A stretch of 7,516 nt of DNA from Thermoplasmatota archaeon (GTDB lineage: Archaea; Thermoplasmatota; E2; DHVEG-1), in contig JAUWCF010000039.1 of NCBI GenBank assembly GCA_030609445.1, forward strand, positions 1 to 7,516. Direction: 5' to 3'. A model generated the notes under the pieces. It did no database searches, had not been told where the DNA came from, and saw only the letters and a list, made by a program, of their open reading frames with translations. Shown piece by piece: positions 1 through 6,568 of the stretch. Positions within the stretch are counted from its first letter, which is position 1; each line of letters opens with the position of its first letter. Position numbers and translations under genes: made by a program.

Positions 1-716
1 GACTTTCGGACTTTCTGTTTGATAAGTTCTTTGAAAAGTTCTAAAGCATACTTACGATTTTGGGTTAGATGCGGATCATGAATTACATAGAGCCTGTTCG
101 GCATCTGTTTGATTTCTTCAACGACATTTTTTATTGGACGTTGTTTAATTCCATGCTGCCAAAAACTACTAATAGCACAAAACTCACAACGATTGGTGCA
201 GCCTCTTGTCGTCTGAACCGCTCCTTGTAACGGGTTATGCGTGATGAGATCTCTTCTTATTGGGGGGACATCTGCCATGTCAAAATCTGTATCTCGTTCA
301 TATATTGGTTTTAATTTACCATTTTCTGCATCTTTAAGAAGTCTTGGCCAACTCGCTTCCGCCATTCCAAGAACAATACTATCAGCATGTTTTCCTGCTT
401 CATCAGGCATTGCAGTAGGGTGATATCCTCCTAAAACTACCTTTTTACCTTTCTTTCTAAACTCATCAGCAATCTGATACACTCGAGGTGCAGTCATTGT
501 ATAGCAAGTTATTCCAACAATATCTGCTTCTTCATTAAAATCAAGTGTGTCAAGGTTTTCATTTACAATTCTTACTTCATATTTTTTTGGAGTAATCCCT
601 GCAAGATGCGGTAGGGTAAGTATTGGATATCCAAAAAGAAATGATTCCCAAGAGTCTTTATCTCGAAATGTTGATGCGCCATGCTCAATTCTTGGAAATA
701 CAAGTAAAACTTTCAT
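1..716 (-). CDS. Cobalamin-binding radical SAM protein, C-terminal part beyond window
   Basis: I translated the minus strand from the ATG at 716 and it stays open to the left edge (about 238 residues visible, no stop). The start MKVLLVFPRIEHG and the Rossmann-like first 130 residues, including GGYHPTAMPDEA near residue 96, match the N-terminal B12-binding domain of class B radical SAM enzymes. The radical SAM cluster motif follows as TRGCTNRCEFCAI, with cysteines at 173, 177 and 180 (CxxxCxxC) to bind the [4Fe-4S] cluster that cleaves S-adenosylmethionine. After it comes VIHDPHLTQNRKYALELF, typical of the barrel in this family. Members methylate or rearrange unactivated carbons; some act on lipids and isoprenoids, but the substrate here cannot be told. 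A second in-frame ATG at 722 (MYMKVLL) sits about 26 bp from a TATA-like element and may be the true, leaderless start. The gene lies 61 bp beyond the citryl-CoA lyase gene on the same strand. Family assignment is firm, function open. Confidence 0.88.
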   Translation of the reverse strand, partial: MKVLLVFPRIEHGASTFRDKDSWESFLFGYPILTLPHLAGITPKKYEVRIVNENLDTLDFNEEADIVGITCYTMTAPRVYQIADEFRKKGKKVVLGGYHPTAMPDEAGKHADSIVLGMAEASWPRLLKDAENGKLKPIYERDTDFDMADVPPIRRDLITHNPLQGAVQTTRGCTNRCEFCAISSFWQHGIKQRPIKNVVEEIKQMPNRLYVIHDPHLTQNRKYALELFKELIKQKVRK

Positions 717-744
717 ATACATTTTTCCATATGAAATGGACCTC

Positions 745-751
745 TATTTAA
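745..751 (-). promoter_or_regulatory. Possible TATA box for the radical SAM gene
   Basis: On the minus strand the 61-bp gap between the citryl-CoA lyase stop and the radical SAM gene contains TTAAATA. Its centre is about 26 bp upstream of the ATG at 722, the usual archaeal TATA-to-start distance, which would give a leaderless transcript. A run of five T (770 to 766 on the minus strand) just after the preceding stop could act as a weak archaeal terminator. Together these suggest, without proving, a separate transcription unit. Confidence 0.35.
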
Positions 752-777
752 GATTTTCTAGATTGAAAAACATAAAT

Positions 778-1557
778 TCAGGGGAGATTTTTTTCTTCGG
801 GACCGTCATATTCACAGTCAACAGAAAACATCTTTCTCATTGGTTTCTCCCGTGTTTGTTCTTCATAAACATGTGCAGTAAGACCTGCAACTCTTCCGAG
901 TAAAAAGAATGCTTTACCAAGTCTAAAATCAAATCCCATGTCTGAAATAATTGCTGCAATGGCACCATCCACATTTATTGGAAGTTTTCTCCCTGCAGAA
1001 CTTTCAAGTTCAGTTTCAATAACTTTTGAAAGAGCAATATGATCTCCAGATATTTTTAATTCATCAGCTAGTGTAAATAATCGTTTTGTTCGAGGATCAG
1101 CAGTGTGAACTCGATGGCCAAATCCAAGTATTCTCTTATGATTTTCTCTTGCTTCTTTTACAAGTATTTTTCCCATTTCAGCTATAGATTTTCGTTCATT
1201 TTTCATACGGACAATACCATCTTGTAGAAACTTCGCTCCTTTTTCTATAGCTCCTCCATGTGCATCGCCAATTGAAAGCACTCCTGCAGCAACAGCTGTT
1301 GGTAGAGGAACTCCACCTGATGCAACAGTTCGAGCTGCTATTGAAGAAGGTGGTGTAACGCCATGATCAATACATGCTGTAAGTATCGCATCAATCATTT
1401 TCCCGTGTTCTTCTGAAGGAAGCCCCCCTTTTAATAGAAGATAAACAACACGAGGGTAGGGAATATTTCCTATCAAATCCTCTTGGCGGTATCCGCGGGT
1501 TACAAGATGATTGGGTTCAACCTTTGTGATTTTACTTTTCCAAGTCATAAAACTCAC
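778..1557 (-). CDS. Citryl-CoA lyase, citrate synthase superfamily
   Basis: This 259-residue protein has the shortened citrate-synthase fold of stand-alone citryl-CoA lyases, well below the 370-430 residues of ordinary citrate synthase. The citrate-synthase catalytic residues are visible: His100 in SIGDAHGGA, His148 in GFGHRVHTADPR and Asp197 in INVDGAIAA. The arginine segment GRVAGLTAHVYEEQ (221-234) is the usual C-terminal substrate-binding motif. The expected reaction is citryl-CoA to acetyl-CoA plus oxaloacetate. It is not homologous to CitE, the lyase subunit of classical citrate lyase. The GTG start at 1557 overlaps the stop of the upstream citF-like gene by 4 bp (GTGA), implying translational coupling. 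An ATG at 1548 (MTWKSKIT), with GAGTGA just upstream, is an equally good start. A related acyl-CoA such as a citramalyl-type substrate cannot be excluded. Confidence 0.85.
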   Translation of the reverse strand: MSFMTWKSKITKVEPNHLVTRGYRQEDLIGNIPYPRVVYLLLKGGLPSEEHGKMIDAILTACIDHGVTPPSSIAARTVASGGVPLPTAVAAGVLSIGDAHGGAIEKGAKFLQDGIVRMKNERKSIAEMGKILVKEARENHKRILGFGHRVHTADPRTKRLFTLADELKISGDHIALSKVIETELESSAGRKLPINVDGAIAAIISDMGFDFRLGKAFFLLGRVAGLTAHVYEEQTREKPMRKMFSVDCEYDGPEEKNLP

Positions 1558-3041
1558 TCTTTCACTCTTTTTATAATATCAAGTACGGTTCCATCAAACC
1601 ATTTGGTGATACCAACGATTTCTTCACCAAGATCAAGCTCTTCTGTTCCTCCTGTTGTGTCATAGGCGATGTTTTTCAATTCATCAATTGGGGCAACATC
1701 GATTTTACCTTTTATTTTTTCAAGGAGGTCTTTTCTCTTTGGATTTATCGCAATCCCTTTATTTGTAACTATAGCATCGATAACGGCACCCGGTGTTGTA
1801 ATGGTTGTTACTTTCTCTCTTACAATCGGATTTGTTTTTCTGAACACTGGTGCAGTAATAATACAAAGTGATGATCCTGCAGCTGTATCTTGATGACCAC
1901 CAATGCCGTGTAACATTCGGCCGTCGCTATGGGTATTGACGTTTACGTTAAAATCAACATCGACCTCTGTAGCACCGAGCACTACTGTGTCCAGACTATC
2001 GATGGTTCTCCCTTTTGATGTGGGATCTGCGTAATGTCCAATATCTGCAGGCATCTCCAAATTTTCTTGAATATACTTTACAGAATCGTCATCAAAAACC
2101 TGAGAATAATATAGACATTTAACCCGGCCTGCTTTGTAGATGTCAATAATAAACTTTGTAAGGCCTCCTGTTGCACAGGAAGCAACGATGTCTTTTTCTT
2201 CAAGTCGCTCCCCAAGATATTTAACAGCTGCAAGTGAGATACCACCTGCGCCAGATTGAAAAACCATCCCGTCTTTTATTATTCCTGCTGCGTCCATAAG
2301 CTCAATACAGTCATGAGCTATCTGCTGTTTCATAGGATCTTCTGTTATTTTAAGTGAACCTGAAACAATTTTACTAGGGTCACCTATTCGATTAACATCG
2401 ACGACGTAATCTACATATCTCTCTTGGATTTCTTGATGTCTGCAAGGATATTCAACAATATTGTCAGTTACGACGATAACGTGGTTAGCATGCATTGCAT
2501 CTACTTCTGAATATGAAATCGGTCCAAAAGCGCTCTTTCCAATAATTCCTGTACAGTTCCCACGTATATCTGCAGAGGATGCTGCAATAATTGCGATATC
2601 AATAGGTAATTCTCCTGTTTTTATCGCAGCCCATCGTCCTCCATGAGAGCGTAATACCACGGGATATGGAAGAGGATGTTTGGACACATAATCTCCAACA
2701 ACACCATTGATGCTGCCCTCTACCCTGGTTACAGTACCTTCTTTTATAAAATCTATAACAGGTTTATGTACGTCAAATATTGCTGTCTGCGCCATCATAA
2801 TATTTTTAACACCCAGCTCCTGTACCGCATCAAGTGTCATATTGATGACAAAATCACCATTTCTGAGTTGATGATGAAAAGAAAGTGTCTGTCCATCTTT
2901 TAAGCCACATTTTTTTAATGCGTCTGAAAGATTTGTAACTTTTGAGCACCAACTGTATTTCTTTGCTCCGGCAAACGGCTTATATGTTTTACCGCTAATT
3001 TCTGTTATGATGTCTCTTCCTGCAATATTTTTTACAACCAT
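1554..3041 (-). CDS. citF: Citrate lyase alpha subunit (citrate CoA-transferase)
   Basis: Starting at ATG 3041 (MVVKNIAGRDI) the protein has 495 residues, close to the usual CitF length of about 500. Family hallmarks are SFHHQLRNGD (54-63), GAGGISLAA (from 264), GATEVDVDFN (356-365), GIGGHQDTAAGSS (379-391) and VTNKGIAINP (425-434), with the C-terminal ending GTVLDIIKRVKE. In bacterial citrate lyase this subunit swaps the acetyl group on the acyl carrier protein for citrate. Here no CitD carrier, CitE or prosthetic-group synthesis genes (CitG/CitX) are adjacent, so free CoA is the likely acceptor (inference). The reading frame is open back to 3149, but that would add a hydrophobic stretch overlapping the HD gene and lacks family similarity. 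The start at 3041 has GGTG 7 nt upstream and begins 4 nt after the HD gene stops. The downstream lyase gene overlaps by 4 bp. Confidence 0.88.
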   Translation of the reverse strand: MVVKNIAGRDIITEISGKTYKPFAGAKKYSWCSKVTNLSDALKKCGLKDGQTLSFHHQLRNGDFVINMTLDAVQELGVKNIMMAQTAIFDVHKPVIDFIKEGTVTRVEGSINGVVGDYVSKHPLPYPVVLRSHGGRWAAIKTGELPIDIAIIAASSADIRGNCTGIIGKSAFGPISYSEVDAMHANHVIVVTDNIVEYPCRHQEIQERYVDYVVDVNRIGDPSKIVSGSLKITEDPMKQQIAHDCIELMDAAGIIKDGMVFQSGAGGISLAAVKYLGERLEEKDIVASCATGGLTKFIIDIYKAGRVKCLYYSQVFDDDSVKYIQENLEMPADIGHYADPTSKGRTIDSLDTVVLGATEVDVDFNVNVNTHSDGRMLHGIGGHQDTAAGSSLCIITAPVFRKTNPIVREKVTTITTPGAVIDAIVTNKGIAINPKRKDLLEKIKGKIDVAPIDELKNIAYDTTGGTEELDLGEEIVGITKWFDGTVLDIIKRVKE

Positions 3042-3045
3042 ACGT

Positions 3046-3567
3046 CTACACCATGGATTTTTTGATTTGAAAATCAATAAAATCACAATGATTAACAATA
3101 ATGGCCTCTGGGCTTCTTTTTGTTTTGTCTCCTTCATGAGAGTGTGCATAAATTATATGTACGACTTCATCTGGAAGGCCTACTTGCCAGGCAAGTTTTG
3201 AACCTGAAACAGGATGACGAAAGATTTCTCCATACTTGCTTTTAACCACTTTTCCGCTTTTCTTTTCATATTCCACAATTTTACCTACATCATGTAGAAG
3301 TGCTCCTGCAATTAAATAATCTAAATTTATGTCTTCATCTCGTTGGTCATAGATTGCTTTTGCAAGAGTCGTAATTCTTTTTGTATGTTCTGTTAGAAGG
3401 CCAGAGTTTTCAAATAGCAGTGTAAATGGAATTTCATCAAGAGAGTTCCATCCTCTGATATCGATAGCTTTTTTCCATACTTCAACAACCATATCTTGTA
3501 GATCTAGGTCTTTTATCCAATGCAATTGTTTGGAAAAACATTCTTTAATGTCGCTTTTCTCAATCAT
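3046..3567 (-). CDS. HD-domain phosphohydrolase-like protein
   Basis: This 173-residue soluble protein carries a metal-binding HD domain. The expected ligands are His61 (TEHTKR), His92-Asp93 in ALLHDVGK, His118 in FRHPVSG, His142/His144 in YAHSHEGD and Asp162 near the C-terminus. HD proteins hydrolyse phosphoester bonds in nucleotides or other phosphorylated metabolites; the extra histidines resemble HD members with two metals. No second domain is visible apart from a roughly 55-residue helical N-terminal part. It is the first gene of the HD-CitF-citryl-CoA lyase operon, with a strong ribosome binding site and only 4 bp before citF, so it is co-expressed with the citrate-cleaving pair. The substrate is unknown; a role in nucleotide or CoA-related housekeeping of the pathway is speculation. 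Confidence 0.82.
   Translation of the reverse strand: MIEKSDIKECFSKQLHWIKDLDLQDMVVEVWKKAIDIRGWNSLDEIPFTLLFENSGLLTEHTKRITTLAKAIYDQRDEDINLDYLIAGALLHDVGKIVEYEKKSGKVVKSKYGEIFRHPVSGSKLAWQVGLPDEVVHIIYAHSHEGDKTKRSPEAIIVNHCDFIDFQIKKSMV
3049..3052 (-). promoter_or_regulatory. Ribosome binding site fixing the citF start
   Basis: GGTG on the minus strand, 7 nt upstream of ATG 3041 and next to the HD gene stop codon. It matches the archaeal anti-Shine-Dalgarno complement (GGAGGTGA) and supports the internal start over the longer frame that begins at 3149. Confidence 0.55.
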
Positions 3568-3570
3568 GTT

Positions 3571-3577
3571 ATCCTCC
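3571..3577 (-). promoter_or_regulatory. Strong Shine-Dalgarno of the HD-citF-lyase operon
   Basis: GGAGGAT on the minus strand, with the core GGAGG 5 nt upstream of the HD gene ATG at 3567. This is the best ribosome binding site in the window and fixes the start of the first gene of the operon. Confidence 0.75.
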
Positions 3578-3608
3578 GACTTTGGCTTTGTGGGTAATCA
3601 GTCACTCC

Positions 3609-3618
3609 AATATAAAAA
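3609..3618 (-). promoter_or_regulatory. Likely TATA box of the HD-citF-lyase operon
   Basis: TTTTTATATT on the minus strand. With the usual archaeal spacing of about 26 bp, transcription would begin near 3587, giving a leader of about 20 nt that contains the GGAGGAT ribosome binding site. Position and composition fit; no transcript data are available. Confidence 0.5.
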
Positions 3619-3668
3619 TATGCTCTCCTGAGGTTCTGATAACAACTGTAAAGAAAAGTATTAATAAC

Positions 3669-3693
3669 ATATAATATAACGTTATATATAAAA
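3669..3693 (+). promoter_or_regulatory. TATA-like promoter elements of the CrtC-like gene
   Basis: Two overlapping TATA-like elements are visible: ATATAATATA at 3669-3678 and TTATATATAAAA at 3682-3693. The first would start transcription near 3699 and give a short leader that includes GGTGGAG at 3705-3711. The second would start at about the ATG (3713), giving a leaderless message. Which is used cannot be told. Confidence 0.5.
3674..3687. repeat. 14-bp perfect palindrome in divergent promoter region
   Basis: ATATAACGTTATAT is a perfect inverted repeat with no spacer, lying between the divergent HD-citF operon and the CrtC-like gene. It overlaps both TATA-like elements of the rightward gene, so a dimeric repressor bound here could block that promoter. 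Because the region is AT-rich, chance is a real alternative. Confidence 0.4.
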
Positions 3694-3712
3694 ATAGTGT
3701 ACTTGGTGGAGA

Positions 3713-4999
3713 ATGCAGCTGAAATTAAAAAAGGTTGATGCCATAATCGTGGTAACATTGATAATAGTCTCAGGGATTTTTTTAGTTAAGGCAGGCTATT
3801 TTCAATCACCTATCCAAATAGGACCCACACCTCCACCCGAACCAGAAAATGAAACAACTCCACCAGAAGTATATACTCCACCAACGTCTTTTATACCTTC
3901 TTTTCGAAGAGATGTTTCACCTGAAGATGAAGGAGTACATTATGATAAACTTCGTATCGCTAGAGAATGGTGGTACTTTGGAGCTGTCTTTAATGATAAT
4001 GACAGCGAACTAAAAAACTGGGCTATACAAATAAGTTTTAACCATATGGCCCGCGGAGATCTGATCGGTACAACAAAACCAGATCTTCTTGTTGTCACCC
4101 TCTATGGTCCTGACGGTGAAACATATGGGGGAATGATTAATAAAAAAAGATATTTCGGGATTCTTAATACAGGAACACTAATTGCAAGTTCTCCAGGAGT
4201 AAGCGTAGAATTTGAAGACTCTTGGGCTGAGGGTGAATATCCAAACTGGCATGTCCACGCTGAAGACAACGATATCGATAACGCGCATGAAATCATAATA
4301 GATCTTGATTACAAAACCGATTCACTCCCTATATGGACGATTGGAAGCAGAGCATTTGATAAATCCAAAAGTAGCATTGCAAACTATCTTTTTACAGGAT
4401 GTGAAGTCTCTGGAACAATAGAAATTGATGGTGAAGAATTCACCGTGAAAGGTACCGGGCATCATGAACACGCATGGACGCCAAAAGTAGTAACACTAGG
4501 AGTTATTAATGGATGGGATTGGTTCCATATGGCCCTTGACAACGGATGGAACGTCTACACAACAACATATTACCCAATGCCTCAAGCAATAACAAGTAAA
4601 ACACCAAAAATCAACCCCTTAAGCACGATGCTCATAACAACAGATAATGGAGAAACCTTCACCGAACTAAGAAATGTCGATATACAAATTACAAGACAAG
4701 ACAAACAAATCTTCCCATTTGTTAAAATGCCGACGGATTTCAACATCATCGCAAAACAAAGCTTAAACCCTATGTATATCGTCAGTCAAGCATTGTTATA
4801 TGGAACAAATACAGAGCTTGATGTTGACATTGAAGTAAAAAACGTTTGTGATAAGGTATGGAAATTCCCTACATATGTGGGTATGAAGGTTGGGTCCTGT
4901 GAAATAGAAGGAACGCTATCATGGAATGATGACGATGGAGACCATAATATACCAATAAATGGAATAGGCGTCTCCTGGAGTATGAGAGCGTTACTGTAG
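3713..4999 (+). CDS. Membrane-anchored CrtC/AttH lipocalin-like protein
   Basis: This 428-residue protein starts with a basic tail and one hydrophobic segment (about residues 9-27), a signal peptide or N-terminal membrane anchor. A proline-rich linker follows (about 35-60, including PTPPPEPENETTPP), and then a large beta-rich domain expected outside the cell. The domain shows hallmarks of the carotenoid 1,2-hydratase (CrtC)/AttH superfamily: EWWYFG (85-90), GTGHHEHAW (247-255) and GWDWFHMAL (267-275), which face the lipocalin-type pocket in known members. CrtC adds water to acyclic carotenoids; other superfamily members have different or unknown roles, so hydratase activity is not assured. 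Because the domain is predicted to be extracytoplasmic, a lipid or exported small molecule is a more natural ligand than a cytosolic one (inference). It is transcribed alone, divergent from the HD-citF operon, and its stop lies 4 bp from the stop of the convergent dehydratase small-subunit gene. GGTGGAG precedes the ATG. Confidence 0.8.
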   Translation: MQLKLKKVDAIIVVTLIIVSGIFLVKAGYFQSPIQIGPTPPPEPENETTPPEVYTPPTSFIPSFRRDVSPEDEGVHYDKLRIAREWWYFGAVFNDNDSELKNWAIQISFNHMARGDLIGTTKPDLLVVTLYGPDGETYGGMINKKRYFGILNTGTLIASSPGVSVEFEDSWAEGEYPNWHVHAEDNDIDNAHEIIIDLDYKTDSLPIWTIGSRAFDKSKSSIANYLFTGCEVSGTIEIDGEEFTVKGTGHHEHAWTPKVVTLGVINGWDWFHMALDNGWNVYTTTYYPMPQAITSKTPKINPLSTMLITTDNGETFTELRNVDIQITRQDKQIFPFVKMPTDFNIIAKQSLNPMYIVSQALLYGTNTELDVDIEVKNVCDKVWKFPTYVGMKVGSCEIEGTLSWNDDDGDHNIPINGIGVSWSMRALL

Positions 5000-5003
5000 T
5001 TAC

Positions 5004-5387
5004 CTATTTGATTTCAACAGATTCATTATCTGCATCTAAAAGAACAGTATCTCCATTTTTTATCTTCTCAATATCTATCTGATCAACACAAGGAATGCCT
5101 GCAAGGATAACACCTGTTGCGACAATGGTTTCAGTTTCTTTATTAATGATCCCTTTTGGGGCTACACCATTTTTCTTCAAACCATAAATAACATACGATC
5201 CAACAGTTGAACCTTTGCCACACGGAAATACTAAGATTTTATCTGTAACACACTTTCCTTCAAGCGGATGGCCTTTTTCAATGACTATTCCCGTTTCCGC
5301 ATCAATACCGCCATAAAATCCAATTGGATCAGGAGAGACAATTGCTTCTCCTTCTACTTTTCCGGGGGATATCATTCTTCCTTTCAT
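5004..5387 (-). CDS. Phosphomevalonate dehydratase small subunit (aconitase X swivel, DUF126)
   Basis: At 127 residues this is a typical DUF126 protein, the swivelling domain of aconitase X enzymes. The start MKGRMISPGKVEGEA and the block VFPCGKGSTVGSY (53-65) are characteristic; Ser60 in GKGST is the expected active-site serine. With the large subunit it would form the Fe-S enzyme that dehydrates mevalonate 5-phosphate to trans-anhydromevalonate 5-phosphate, the step that diverts the archaeal mevalonate pathway from the eukaryotic route. Aconitase X homologues in bacteria act on hydroxyproline derivatives; the UbiD neighbour here favours the mevalonate role. The ATG overlaps the large-subunit stop by 4 bp (ATGA), so translation is probably coupled and subunits made in equal amounts. 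A second ATG at 5375 is less likely because MKGR is conserved. It is the last gene of the operon. Confidence 0.88.
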   Translation of the reverse strand: MKGRMISPGKVEGEAIVSPDPIGFYGGIDAETGIVIEKGHPLEGKCVTDKILVFPCGKGSTVGSYVIYGLKKNGVAPKGIINKETETIVATGVILAGIPCVDQIDIEKIKNGDTVLLDADNESVEIK

Positions 5388-6568
5388 AATTGCGCCTCAA
5401 TGAGTTTGTTAATATTTGCAAAAACAACGTCCTGTTTACAAAAACCAGGTAAATAGTTTGCAGCTTTTCCTGAGTTTATACCTGTTGTTTTATATCCCAT
5501 TTGTTCAATTGGTGAGACAACCATACATGTATCAGCAACAATATAGCCACCAGCTTTCTCAATGATTTCTGTGAAGCCCATTCGATCTGCAGCTTCTTTC
5601 ATCACCCTTGATGTGCATATCCAGACAGGTTTTTTCAATTTCTTACCTTTTAGTAAATCTGAAAGTTGCGAAATCTCTCGAAGTGATGCATGTGGACAGC
5701 CAAGGATGACTACATCCGGATCTTTTCCGGAATTGAGTTTGTTATACGTTTCATCAAGTTCTTTTTTGGAAACGTTAACTTCTTCCAAACCCTCTTTTTC
5801 CACAAGATCTGCTTCAGGTGTTAATTCTTCTATATGATATAATGCAACAGCGCCAGATGCAGCCATAGCAGCACCAAGAGCCTTTAATTGATCAGTATTT
5901 GCATTAGTAAAGCCAGTAAAGTAAGGAATCTTGTTTTTCACTTGTTTTCCGACAAAATATCCAAGAGCACCAAAATCAGAGGCAAATTCTAATTCTGCAT
6001 CAACTTTTATTTTAATGGTTGGCTGACGTTTTTCCCAGAGATGAAGCCCATAATTTGGAGTTCGACCACAAATAGCAGCTGCAAGCGCAGAAGGCCCACC
6101 TTCTCTGTTGGTTCTCGCACCAATTACTGAATTTGAAAAAGATACTGCAGAAGATTCTGACCAAGCGATATGTTCCCTGAATCTTGGGAGATTGCCGGCA
6201 AGATATGGCGTACAAGTTGAAGTTATGACAATACCCATACTTTTAAAAGCCTTCATAATCCTCAGTTGATTCTTGGCAAAATCTTTTGGAAAACCAATTT
6301 TTTCCCAGTTTTCAAGATCCATACCTGCAGGATTAAGATAGGTAAGAACCTTTACTTTTGCATCGTTAGAAGCCATATCCTCTAAAAACTCTGTTCCTGG
6401 ATCGCCGATTGATTTGTAGGAGACACCTGCAACCTGAACAGAACCCACAGGGATCATCTTATCAGCACCATAGATGTCTCCTAGACGCACCAGCAATCGA
6501 AACAGTCTCTCCATTACTTCTCCTTCTTCTCCATCAAGAAAGTTTTCCTCTTCTTTTGTCAAATACAT
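5384..6568 (-). CDS. Phosphomevalonate dehydratase large subunit (aconitase X, DUF521)
   Basis: This 394-residue protein matches the aconitase X catalytic subunit in length and motifs. Signature segments include GSVQVAGVSYKSIGDPG (42-58), STCTPYLAGNLPR (117-129), SESSAVSFSNSVIGARTNREG (137-157), ILGCPHASLREI (288-299) and ADTCMVVSP (345-353). Cys119, Cys291 and Cys348 are the likely ligands of the [4Fe-4S] cluster. Together with the DUF126 subunit it should remove water from mevalonate 5-phosphate in the cytoplasm. The start at 6568 is supported by GGAG 8 nt upstream and overlaps the LpdD-like gene by 10 bp. Some members of the wider family act on cis-3-hydroxy-L-proline; here the UbiD-type decarboxylase in the same operon makes the isoprenoid role much more likely. 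All expected cluster residues are present, so the protein looks intact. Confidence 0.9.
   Translation of the reverse strand: MYLTKEEENFLDGEEGEVMERLFRLLVRLGDIYGADKMIPVGSVQVAGVSYKSIGDPGTEFLEDMASNDAKVKVLTYLNPAGMDLENWEKIGFPKDFAKNQLRIMKAFKSMGIVITSTCTPYLAGNLPRFREHIAWSESSAVSFSNSVIGARTNREGGPSALAAAICGRTPNYGLHLWEKRQPTIKIKVDAELEFASDFGALGYFVGKQVKNKIPYFTGFTNANTDQLKALGAAMAASGAVALYHIEELTPEADLVEKEGLEEVNVSKKELDETYNKLNSGKDPDVVILGCPHASLREISQLSDLLKGKKLKKPVWICTSRVMKEAADRMGFTEIIEKAGGYIVADTCMVVSPIEQMGYKTTGINSGKAANYLPGFCKQDVVFANINKLIEAQL

Noticed and set aside
241..423. 60-residue plus-strand open frame
   Set aside because: Antisense to the radical SAM gene, which has the conserved GGYHP block and an intact frame here.
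547..903. 118-residue plus-strand open frame
   Set aside because: It lies opposite the radical SAM and citryl-CoA lyase genes, whose translations carry clear family motifs; its own translation shows no domain.
2461..2903. Two plus-strand open frames opposite citF
   Set aside because: They are antisense to well-conserved citF coding sequence and show no motif or convincing ribosome binding site.
3042..3149. N-terminal extension of CitF by 36 residues with a hydrophobic stretch that could look like a membrane anchor
   Set aside because: It overlaps the C-terminal coding part of the HD gene, has no place in the CitF family, and the ATG at 3041 has a GGTG ribosome binding site and gives the normal family length.
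3564..3758. 64-residue minus-strand open frame upstream of the HD gene
   Set aside because: It covers the AT-rich divergent promoter region and the start of the rightward gene, has no recognisable domain, and would put the HD operon's promoter and ribosome binding site inside a coding sequence.
6012..6215. 67-residue minus-strand open frame in another frame of the dehydratase large subunit
   Set aside because: It lies wholly within the conserved aconitase X coding sequence and its translation has no family features.
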